This document shows, in pieces, positions 51,813-59,707 of a stretch of DNA of 64,000 nt (position 1 is its first letter; each line of letters starts with the position of its first letter). Both the position numbers and the translations under genes were made by a program. Origin of the DNA: Phaeocystidibacter marisrubri (lineage in GTDB: Bacteria; Bacteroidota; Bacteroidia; Flavobacteriales; Schleiferiaceae); assembly GCF_008933165.1 (NCBI RefSeq), contig NZ_WBVQ01000002.1:519569-583568 (forward strand), in the 5' to 3' direction. The notes beneath the pieces are model-generated. The model was not told the origin of the DNA, did no database searches, and saw only the letters and a program-made list of their open reading frames with translations.

Positions 51813-54189
51813 GTTCCAACAACTCATAGAAACCCTTCAAACAGAACTTATCATTCTTATTGATGATGATTTCACCCCTGTTAAGAACGCACAGGAGATT
51901 CTGACTTATATCTGCTTCATGCATCCGGTTGACCGTCAACTCATGCTGAATCGCCTAAAAACATTGGACCATTCCTTGATTGCGTCAATTATGACACTTA
52001 TCGATGGTGTTGAAAAAATCACTTTAGGAGATGATGACATAGCATATATTCAAGCTGGATTATTGGCTGAATTATTGAATCAAAAGAATGAAGATGTACT
52101 ACTCGATCAAGCCAATCGATTAATTGACTCTATCACTAAATCAATACATAAAGATGATATTGATGATCTGGTAATGATGTACGGCTTGCGACCTACTGCG
52201 GGAACTGAAAATTACAATGGCTTCTTTGAAGGTTTGGAAGCCTTCAATCCTAAAAAATCGATTAGGTTATATAAGGGTCTAGAAGGAGCTGAGTTTACCA
52301 GCTTTGAACAAGAGATTAAAAATGTGAATCAGGCCAGGAACAGTAAATTCCCGTTACTGATAGTTGATCGTTACTTGGCAAATGCTCAAGATGGTAATCA
52401 GATCATTCAAAATTTACGTGACAGCCCAAATGGTATTGACAGGTTCTTTAGTGTTTTGTACACATCACAAGACGCCGAGCAAATTGAAACCTCTGATTTA
52501 CAAAGCTATTTCCACATCCAACTTAGAAAGGATGATGATCAGGCATTAGAGAAAGTTTCAGAAGCTCTAGCGCTTTCCGCTTTTGCTACATTCTTTAATC
52601 AAATTTACAAGTTTCGTGTGGAGGCTCTTTCTTCCGCAAATGAATTGGTTATTGCTTCTGGGACACCTAATATGGTTTACTTGGCGGGGATGGCGCATGC
52701 GGAAGGAGATTCGGTTTTCAATGTATTCAACAAATGGTTCGATTTACTTTCTGGTAAAAAAGTTCAAGATGCCTTACTAACGGATGATCCTGATGGGTTT
52801 GATATGAACTTTATGATCAGCCTTACTTCACTCATCAACAAAGACTTCATTTCGACCATTAACGGAGAGGTTTTGAATGAACAGTTCCATCAAGAGATAG
52901 AGCAATTGGCAACTTATGAAATATTCGATCTTCAAGTCAATAGCTTCTGCTCACCACCAGCATCTGGTGATGTTTTCGAAATTGATGGCCAGTTATATAT
53001 GCTTGCCGGACAGGAATGTGATTTAATTGTCCGTTCAAATGGAGCAGCTGTCAGCAGAAACGAGAAACTCGCTGAGTTGGTCAAATGTTCATTCAAGCAA
53101 TTAAATCAAGACTTAAAAGTGGATTCTTCCCAGGCGAGCAGAGTTGCCGTAAACCATTTTGTGCATGGAGTAAATCACGGCATATTGGAAATTCAGCTTG
53201 GTGAGAAAGACTTCTTTGATTTCAGGTTACTTGATTTGTGCTGCTTGAATGAAGATGGTGAAGCCCGGTTTTCACAAGATAGTTTTCCAGACCAGAAGGT
53301 ATTGCATTTGTTACCTGTGAAATGGACCAACTATGTACTTGCTTTGAAATCTGAGTTAGAGAATAAATTAAAAGTTCAACGCTATATTTCAGATGAAGGT
53401 ATTACTCCTACTTCTATCACCGGTGACTTCAGTTTTAATATTCAGTTTGAGGAAAATGAAGGGAAAATATCCTTTCCAATCAGGAGGGTCGCCAGGCTCA
53501 AAGGGCAATTCCGTGAATATGTTATGCAACGGTACTGGCAGTATAAGACCAGAAAAGGATTAAATACAATTGGTCTTTATCAAAGAAACCTAGTTCAGGT
53601 GCAGAGTATTCAAGCAGGTTTCCCTTATGACCTTCAGGAATTGGAAGGTAATCATCACGCATGGGTGCAATTGACAGGGGACAGAGCTAAAAATAGTAAT
53701 AAAACTTCCCTAGATCTAATAATTATGAAGAAGGACTTATTGGATTCTGTCGGACATGTATTCAAACCATTACTTGAGAAGATCGAAAAAACTGAAATAG
53801 TAATAACTCCCAAGGATGGATTTCTGCAAGAAAAAATTAAGATCACAAGAACATGGAATCGGGATAATGTTTCATTGAAAATATTCTTTCCTCTTCTTAA
53901 TGAATATTCGGATTATTCCATTGCAATGAGCGATAGTTTTATTCTCCATGATCTATTTGGTAAAGATTTTATAAAGTCTCACCCCACAGTAAAAAAGGCA
54001 ATTCTCGTTAATGCTGATATGCAAAAGCCATTAATGGGCGAAGGAGGTTTAGTACATCGTTTTACATTGAATGAACTTATAGAATCTGAGATACATCTAC
54101 CTGAGGAAAATATTAAACTTGGCTTTGACAAGAATAACGGAAAACTTTACAACGCTGGTCCAATAAAAAAGGAAGGTATTGATGAATAA
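51805..54189 (+). CDS. receiver-like protein with large insertion and unassigned C-terminal region
   Basis: 794 residues. The N-terminal part looks like a distorted response-regulator receiver: LIILIDDDF (acidic pocket, about 15-23), a ~150-residue insertion, LLIVDRYL with the candidate phosphoacceptor Asp near 188, SVLYTS near 218 and LRKDD (candidate Lys) near 240. The remaining ~540 residues fit no family I know. Short notable motifs are SGDVFEIDGQLYMLAGQECD near 390-410 and a GDFSFNIQFEENEGKISFP segment near 535. It is probably the phosphorelay partner of the upstream kinase and may contain the effector (inference). It overlaps the methyltransferase gene by 8 nt, with the same ATGAATAA junction as on its own 5' side. 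Confidence 0.7.
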   Translation: MNKFQQLIETLQTELIILIDDDFTPVKNAQEILTYICFMHPVDRQLMLNRLKTLDHSLIASIMTLIDGVEKITLGDDDIAYIQAGLLAELLNQKNEDVLLDQANRLIDSITKSIHKDDIDDLVMMYGLRPTAGTENYNGFFEGLEAFNPKKSIRLYKGLEGAEFTSFEQEIKNVNQARNSKFPLLIVDRYLANAQDGNQIIQNLRDSPNGIDRFFSVLYTSQDAEQIETSDLQSYFHIQLRKDDDQALEKVSEALALSAFATFFNQIYKFRVEALSSANELVIASGTPNMVYLAGMAHAEGDSVFNVFNKWFDLLSGKKVQDALLTDDPDGFDMNFMISLTSLINKDFISTINGEVLNEQFHQEIEQLATYEIFDLQVNSFCSPPASGDVFEIDGQLYMLAGQECDLIVRSNGAAVSRNEKLAELVKCSFKQLNQDLKVDSSQASRVAVNHFVHGVNHGILEIQLGEKDFFDFRLLDLCCLNEDGEARFSQDSFPDQKVLHLLPVKWTNYVLALKSELENKLKVQRYISDEGITPTSITGDFSFNIQFEENEGKISFPIRRVARLKGQFREYVMQRYWQYKTRKGLNTIGLYQRNLVQVQSIQAGFPYDLQELEGNHHAWVQLTGDRAKNSNKTSLDLIIMKKDLLDSVGHVFKPLLEKIEKTEIVITPKDGFLQEKIKITRTWNRDNVSLKIFFPLLNEYSDYSIAMSDSFILHDLFGKDFIKSHPTVKKAILVNADMQKPLMGEGGLVHRFTLNELIESEIHLPEENIKLGFDKNNGKLYNAGPIKKEGIDE

Positions 54190-55366
54190 TAAAACTACTG
54201 AACATAGAAATTATAATATACTATCACTCTTCTCTGGTGGTGGATTTTTGGATATCGGTTTCATTAATCAAGGATTTCAAATATCTGAGGCGATTGAAAT
54301 TAATCCGCACTTTATTGAAGCCTATAATTTTGGGATGCAATCCTATTTCAGCAAATCAGTCAATAAGTATGTAAAAAACGGGATTGTTATACATAATTCT
54401 ATTCAACATCCTGTTGATGCTTCATGTAAAACAGTGCAAAAAAGACTGAAAAAGGAACACGGAGGAATTACTGGAATTATAGGAGGTCCTCCATGTCAAG
54501 ATTACTCTGTAGGAGGAAAAAATGGGGGTATTGATGGTGAAAGAGGAAGATTGATTTACAGTTACCTTGACATTGTAAAAAAAATAAAACCAGGATTTTT
54601 GTTTTTTGAAAATGTAGAAGGGTTATACACCACAAAAAAACACCGAAAATCTTTTGATGAATTTGTAAAAGAAATTGAAAATGCCGGGTACTATGTTTGG
54701 CATGATCTCTTGAACGTTCTCGAATATGGTTACCCCCAAGACCGACCTAGAATAGCACTCGTAGCTTTTCAAAAAAAGATCATACAGAATCTTAAAAAAG
54801 CTGGCTTCACCGTCACATTTGATAATTATCAGTTGAAACATGCTCACAAGGATAATCTTATATTTCGCTGGCCTGAACCTGTATATAAATCCCCAAAAAA
54901 ACTAGAATGGCCCAAAAGTTGGAAATTTGGAAACACCTTTAATAAATATCCATTAAATGGACACTCTAATCTTTGTGTAGAAAGTGCAATCGGAGATCTA
55001 ACTGATGACTACCCAAATCAAAAAGAGTATTTCACGCCTAAATCCAAGCGATTTACCCAAATAGATGAAGGAGATACTAATAGAAAATCATTCAAGAGAT
55101 TGCACAGGTTTAGGTACAGCCCTACTGTTGCCTATGGTAATAATGAGGTTCATTTACATCCTACAAAACCAAGAAGATTAACAGTACGCGAAGGATTAAG
55201 ACTTCAGACAGTACCAGATGAATATGTACTTCCATCAGAAATGTCATTAACTTCAAAATTTAAACTCATAAGTAATGGAGTCCCAACTGCGAAGGCAGAG
55301 TTAATTGCCAAAGAAATCAGAAGAACGCTAGAACTACATGACATCATAATGCAGAAAGAATCCTAA
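54182..55366 (+). CDS. DNA (cytosine-5-)-methyltransferase
   Basis: 394 residues, a normal C5-MTase length. Motif I is SLFSGGGFLDIGF near 14-26, motif IV GGPPCQDYSVGG has the catalytic Cys near 105, motif VI FFENVEG is near 142 and motif VIII is QDRPRIAL near 183. The target recognition region lies at about 195-310 and motifs IX-X (RRLTVREGLRLQTVP, NGVPTAKAELIAKEI) near 325-380. It methylates cytosine in a specific DNA motif that cannot be read from sequence. I chose the ATG at 54182 over a TTG 3 nt upstream. No cognate restriction enzyme is next to it, and the base composition is markedly AT-rich relative to neighbours, pointing to transfer. Confidence 0.93.
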   Translation: MNNKTTEHRNYNILSLFSGGGFLDIGFINQGFQISEAIEINPHFIEAYNFGMQSYFSKSVNKYVKNGIVIHNSIQHPVDASCKTVQKRLKKEHGGITGIIGGPPCQDYSVGGKNGGIDGERGRLIYSYLDIVKKIKPGFLFFENVEGLYTTKKHRKSFDEFVKEIENAGYYVWHDLLNVLEYGYPQDRPRIALVAFQKKIIQNLKKAGFTVTFDNYQLKHAHKDNLIFRWPEPVYKSPKKLEWPKSWKFGNTFNKYPLNGHSNLCVESAIGDLTDDYPNQKEYFTPKSKRFTQIDEGDTNRKSFKRLHRFRYSPTVAYGNNEVHLHPTKPRRLTVREGLRLQTVPDEYVLPSEMSLTSKFKLISNGVPTAKAELIAKEIRRTLELHDIIMQKES

Positions 55367-55401
55367 TTTATATTTCTAATTAAATTAAAAAAAGGTCCTT
55401 T

Positions 55402-55563
55402 ATGGTCTCTGCCTATATTCCAATTCCTTTACTGTATTGCCTTTGCTTAATGCCTCGAACTCCTCATCACGGTGGAGTCGAAACATTCTATAATGTGTAT
55501 GGATGGCCGACTCTGATAATTAGTGGACTTATTATCGTCCTTTTTGCAAGAAAGATTAATTAG
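55402..55563 (+). CDS. possible 53-residue membrane protein
   Basis: A short frame starting MVSAYIPIPLLYCLCLMP and ending PTLIISGLIIVLFARKIN, with two hydrophobic stretches. It fills most of the gap between the methyltransferase gene and the 3' end of comM. An aaaggtcc stretch 5-12 nt before the ATG could serve translation. It may be a small accessory of the cassette or a chance frame. Confidence 0.35.
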   Translation: MVSAYIPIPLLYCLCLMPRTPHHGGVETFYNVYGWPTLIISGLIIVLFARKIN

Positions 55564-55605
55564 CCTTGATTCATCAAACTTTCATTTTTTTACCTTTCCA
55601 TAACC

Positions 55606-57144
55606 TCACTTCCCCCAATCCCCCCTATCCAAACTCCTGTACTGAATCGCTTCAGCGAGGTGACCTGGCGAGACGCCTTCGCTGCCCTCAAGGTCGGCAA
55701 TGGTTCTGGCTACTTTCAATATGCGATCATAGGCACGAGCGGAAAGGTTGAGTCGTTCCATAGCGGATTCCAACATCTTTCTTCCTGTTGCGTCGATTTT
55801 GCAGACTGAGCGAAGTTGCTTGCTCCCCATTTGAGCGTTGTTATGGACGTGTGGCGTGTTTTGAAAGCGTTGAAGTTGAATGTCACGAGCTTTTAATACC
55901 CGGTTTCTTATCACGTTGCTGGCTTCGGCTGGGTCGTCTTTAGAGATTTCTTCAAACTTCACAGGGGTGACTTCAACGTGCAAGTCGATGCGATCTAGAA
56001 GTGGACCAGATATCTTGTTCAAGTACCGGTCTACGGCACCTGGCGGACACGTACACTGACGGGTGGGGTGGTTGTGGTAGCCACAGGGACAGGGATTCAT
56101 ACTGGCAAAGAGCATGAATGCCGCTGGGTAGGTAACGGCGTGACTAGCACGCGATATGGTGACTTCCCTATCTTCCATGGGTTGACGCATAACTTCTAGA
56201 ACGGAGCGTTGAAATTCGGGAAGCTCGTCTAAGAAGAGTATTCCGTGATGCGCCAAACTGATTTCTCCGGGTTGTGGATAACTGCCCCCTCCTACTAAGG
56301 CTGCATTGGAAACGGAATGATGGGGCGAACGGAAAGGTCGATGGGCTACGAGGGCAGTATCTTGACTCAATAGTCCTGCAACGGAATGGATTTTTGTGGT
56401 TTCCAGAGCCTCTTCCATGGTCATGGGCGGAAGAATAGTCGCCATGCGTTTGGCCAACATGGACTTACCCGCACCCGGTGGCCCGATTAAAATGACATTG
56501 TGCCCACCGGCCGCTGCAATCTCCAATGCGCGCTTCACATTATCTTGACCTTTCACCTCGCTAAAGTCAACACCAGAAAGAGAGTAAGCACGCTCAAATG
56601 CCGATTTAGGATCGGTGACTATGAGTGGCAAGTGTTCATCGTCGTTGAAATGCCGAACCACTTGGGCAAGGTTGCTAGCCCCCAATACTTCAATCCCTTC
56701 AACAACAGCTGCTTCCTTGGCATTTTGAAGGGGAAGAATAATGGACTTAAACCCTTCCTTAACGGCTTGAAGCGCCATGGGAAGCGCGCCCGTAATAGGC
56801 ATTAAACTTCCATCTAACGACAATTCTCCCATGATGATAGCAGACGCCAACCCTTCAGAATGCAACTGATCAGAGGCTGCCAGTATTCCCAAGGCAATAG
56901 GCAAGTCGTAGGCACTGCCCTCTTTCCGAATATCGGCGGGCGCCATGTTGACCGTAATTTGTTGTCGAGGCATTTTGAGTTGGGAATAAGCCAGCGCACC
57001 TCGAACGCGCTGCTGACTCTCCTTGACAGCGGAATCGGGCAATCCCACTAGAAAGAACTTAATCCCCGGATCTACACTTACCTCAACGGTAATGGTAGTC
57101 GCATCTACACCATGTATGGCGCTTGCATAAACTTTTACGAGCAT
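55606..57144 (-). CDS. comM: ComM/YifB-type Mg-chelatase-like AAA+ ATPase
   Basis: About 512 residues. The start at 57144 (MLVKVYASAIHGVDATTITV) is the usual family N-terminus; an ATG 132 nt upstream is not supported. The N-terminal ChlI domain (about 20-140), Walker A GPPGAGKSMLAKRM near 220, Walker B LFLDELPEF near 300, cysteine cluster NPCPCGYHNHPTRQCTCPPG near 348 and a C-terminal ChlI_C domain are present. ComM is a hexameric helicase that helps branch migration in natural transformation. The last ~107 codons differ from the truncated copy at 48007-48328, so the 3' end appears to have been replaced together with insertion of the downstream cassette. Confidence 0.93.
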   Translation of the reverse strand: MLVKVYASAIHGVDATTITVEVSVDPGIKFFLVGLPDSAVKESQQRVRGALAYSQLKMPRQQITVNMAPADIRKEGSAYDLPIALGILAASDQLHSEGLASAIIMGELSLDGSLMPITGALPMALQAVKEGFKSIILPLQNAKEAAVVEGIEVLGASNLAQVVRHFNDDEHLPLIVTDPKSAFERAYSLSGVDFSEVKGQDNVKRALEIAAAGGHNVILIGPPGAGKSMLAKRMATILPPMTMEEALETTKIHSVAGLLSQDTALVAHRPFRSPHHSVSNAALVGGGSYPQPGEISLAHHGILFLDELPEFQRSVLEVMRQPMEDREVTISRASHAVTYPAAFMLFASMNPCPCGYHNHPTRQCTCPPGAVDRYLNKISGPLLDRIDLHVEVTPVKFEEISKDDPAEASNVIRNRVLKARDIQLQRFQNTPHVHNNAQMGSKQLRSVCKIDATGRKMLESAMERLNLSARAYDRILKVARTIADLEGSEGVSPGHLAEAIQYRSLDRGDWGK

Positions 57145-57223
57145 GTCAAAATGTTTGGTGCTCGTAAAGTATAAAGGGAAATCTCGGCTAGGCGTTTGTA
57201 AACGTGTAAGTTCGGTTAGCGCA

Positions 57224-58705
57224 TTACATCCATTCTTCCGCACCACTCTCACTCTTGTAGAGTAGATAATTGGCAAGCGCTGTAGCCGTGGCTTTGGGAA
57301 TGAAAGGAATCTGAACCGATCCTCCAGCTGTTTCTACTACCAGCGTTGCTAGTCCTTTCCTGCGCTGATAGATACTTTCAGTGAGAATGATGGACTGCAC
57401 ACGTTCCAATCGCAAGACAGCGCGCTTGTCGAAAATCACCTCACGTCGCACCGATAATTTCTCATCATCGATAAAGATGCCTTGGTTGGCCCAAAGCAAA
57501 TAAGAGTACACCAACTGGAATGGCAACCAAAGGAAAAAGTAGAGGTAATGTGTTTCTTGTGTGATGTAGAATATCGCGGCTGGAATGAGCATGGGAAGCA
57601 CCCCTAGTCGTACGGTTCTATACCAAAACCAATGGAAGGAGGTTCCAGGGTGAACATGTTCTCCAATCTTACCAAAAACGCGTTGACGAAAACGAGCAAC
57701 TTGCTCCACAGGTGAACCTGGAATGGTGAAATCCTCCTTGTTCTTCTTTTCGGCATAGGCCTGCTCAATCTTAAACTTCACAATCCCCAACCACCTAAAA
57801 ACAGGTCCGTGCTCGGTTCGCATGATTTGAATTTTGGAAGGCTTTACCTGACGAGCTTTGGAGTTGATCAAACCGTACTTCGCAATGAACGCATCCCCAC
57901 GTTCCACCAATCTGAAGTTGTAGAATCGAATAATGGTGAAGATGACCGAAAAGGCCACTGCGGCAAATACAACGATTACTCCCAGAAATAAGAAGACGCC
58001 AAACACTTTGGGAATGACATTGTAAACGTGCTCCAGCTCTTCGTTGATCTCTTCAGACGACAAAACATCTTGCATCTGACTGTACAAGTAGAAGGCGCCA
58101 CCAAAGAAACCGGCAATCGTTCTGAAGTGGTTTCGGAAGAGACCAATTTTCGCCAATGTGGAAGTATCAACTTCCACCCATGGGGTTTCCACTTCATCTC
58201 TACTTGGAGCGGATTCGCCCACCTCTTCTATTGCTTCGTCTTGTTTGGTGTGAATGAAGGTCCGCAAGGTTTCAGCCACTTCGTAATCCAGTGCCCATAT
58301 CTCTGCTTCCTTCGACTTTGACCCTGCGGTATCCACTACAAATCGAGTGGCACCTGCTATTCTAAAATACCAAGGCTGCTGCAAATCAATAGCTTGAATG
58401 CGTTCAAAGGGAATGCGAAGATTCACCTTGCGAATCACCCCGTGACGAATGACGAGGGCATCTTCATCTACCGACCAGCGATAAGTGAGGTATCGAATAA
58501 TACCATTCGCTACCGTGAGAAATAGAACGGCGTAAATCGCAATAAGCACCACTTCATCACCTCTTGTTTCTTGCTCCTTGCTCACTTGGAAAAAGTAAGC
58601 CAGCGCCAAAGGCCAAAACTGCTGCAATACGGATTTCAGAATTTTACTGAATACCCGAATCAGCGCAATAGGTGCTAGTTTCTGAGGTTCTGAAAACTGA
58701 TTCAT
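57224..58705 (-). CDS. bacterial PH-domain membrane protein (YdbT-like)
   Basis: 493 residues with pairs of hydrophobic helices (about 48-62, 190-265, 360-395) alternating with bPH2 domains (for example SVDEDALVIRHGVIRKVNLR near 75 and DDEKLSVRREVIFDKRAVLR near 417). The family is paired with a smaller bPH2 protein, as here: the upstream gene overlaps by 4 nt. Relatives in Bacillus (YdbS/YdbT) take part in resistance to peptide antibiotics; the biochemical role is unknown. Confidence 0.8.
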   Translation of the reverse strand: MNQFSEPQKLAPIALIRVFSKILKSVLQQFWPLALAYFFQVSKEQETRGDEVVLIAIYAVLFLTVANGIIRYLTYRWSVDEDALVIRHGVIRKVNLRIPFERIQAIDLQQPWYFRIAGATRFVVDTAGSKSKEAEIWALDYEVAETLRTFIHTKQDEAIEEVGESAPSRDEVETPWVEVDTSTLAKIGLFRNHFRTIAGFFGGAFYLYSQMQDVLSSEEINEELEHVYNVIPKVFGVFLFLGVIVVFAAVAFSVIFTIIRFYNFRLVERGDAFIAKYGLINSKARQVKPSKIQIMRTEHGPVFRWLGIVKFKIEQAYAEKKNKEDFTIPGSPVEQVARFRQRVFGKIGEHVHPGTSFHWFWYRTVRLGVLPMLIPAAIFYITQETHYLYFFLWLPFQLVYSYLLWANQGIFIDDEKLSVRREVIFDKRAVLRLERVQSIILTESIYQRRKGLATLVVETAGGSVQIPFIPKATATALANYLLYKSESGAEEWM

Positions 58706-59295
58706 TCTGCGCTGGATATTGAATCCGAAGAAGCCTCTTCACCTTCTTCAATCACGCGCTTCATAATGAACTCTCTGAGTCGCTCGGCTTCTTCCTTGGG
58801 AATGGCTGGAATACTCAAATCAGAACTCGATCCACCCGCCGTGTATAATCGCAATTTGGCCAAACCAAACTGACGATCTACTATACCTTCACTCAATTCT
58901 CCATGTTGAATACGAGAAAACGGAATAACCACAAGCTTGCGCCAAATGAGTCCGCTTTGATACAGTACATCTCGCTCACGAACGGCATACCCCTTCCATG
59001 GATACGCCAAATGGATAAAGAGGATTCGAGCAATGGCTAAGAGAACGGCCACACTCACTCCCATGAAGAGGAATAGAGTGGAAACTTCCTCTACTCCCAT
59101 TGAGATTGAAATGGCTATGCCTCCCAACACAAGCGCAAACACGATGGAGTACATGTGGTGTATGCTCTTATACTTGGGACTTACATTTTGAATGTGCACT
59201 TCCTCTACTTTGGGAAGTGAATCTATGGCAATACTGATATTGCTAAAAGTGGCACTATCTACCACTTGCTTAGGTGTCGCTGAGTCCGAGTTCAT
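58702..59295 (-). CDS. small bacterial PH-domain membrane protein (YdbS-like)
   Basis: 197 residues. Two TM helices (about 49-67 and 74-92) precede one bPH2 domain with RERDVLYQSGLIWRKLVVIP near 110 and SRIQHGELSEGIVDRQFGLA near 130. It is the partner of the YdbT-like protein (4-nt overlap). An N-terminal polar extension of about 45 residues is additional to the core domain. Confidence 0.8.
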   Translation of the reverse strand: MNSDSATPKQVVDSATFSNISIAIDSLPKVEEVHIQNVSPKYKSIHHMYSIVFALVLGGIAISISMGVEEVSTLFLFMGVSVAVLLAIARILFIHLAYPWKGYAVRERDVLYQSGLIWRKLVVIPFSRIQHGELSEGIVDRQFGLAKLRLYTAGGSSSDLSIPAIPKEEAERLREFIMKRVIEEGEEASSDSISSAE

Positions 59296-59689
59296 CTCTT
59301 AAGTCTGGATTGATGAAAAGGTAGGAAAACACTTCTAATTGACGTTGGTCAAAAAGCTGCAATCCATCAGTTTCAAATGGAAAATGTTGAACCTGGTCCA
59401 ATTGGCGAATAACAAAGCGCTTCATCCTCTGTTCCCAGAGCACCACGCCCTTGTTGTACTCACCATCTGGATCAATCTTAAATTTGATGATGTCCCATTC
59501 ATAAACAGGTGTTCTGTTCTTGTCAAAATAGCCCGTCCATTCATCAATTTGTTCATAGCTAATCTCTCTACCTGTCCACCAGAAAGCATCCTTCGAAAAG
59601 AAGTAGCTGCTGGAACCAATTCGACGCATGTAGCCCACAACCTGATGGTCGCGTCGAAGTCGAAATCGTTTTTCTTCGGGGAGATTCAT
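59270..59689 (-). CDS. YopX-like domain protein
   Basis: 139 residues. The central segment EWTGYFDKNRTPVYEWDIIK near 50-70, followed by GEYNKGVVLWEQRMKRFVI, matches the phage-associated YopX pattern (QyTGLkDkngkeIyEGDiv...G.V). Here it sits in a chromosomal operon and overlaps the YdbS-like gene by 26 nt. It is possibly a domesticated phage protein; the function is unknown. Confidence 0.6.
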   Translation of the reverse strand: MNLPEEKRFRLRRDHQVVGYMRRIGSSSYFFSKDAFWWTGREISYEQIDEWTGYFDKNRTPVYEWDIIKFKIDPDGEYNKGVVLWEQRMKRFVIRQLDQVQHFPFETDGLQLFDQRQLEVFSYLFINPDLRDELGLSDT

Positions 59690-59707
59690 ACCCTGAAAAC
59701 TACTAAA

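Noticed and set aside
48007-56094. A Tn7-like or IS-mediated insertion into comM
   Set aside because: No transposase, integrase, TniQ-like gene or terminal inverted repeats were seen, and an intact comM remains. Recombination between comM sequences explains the duplication better.
57145-57276. ComM with a 44-residue N-terminal extension
   Set aside because: The family starts at MLVKVYASA; the extension has no family similarity and would cover the promoter region.
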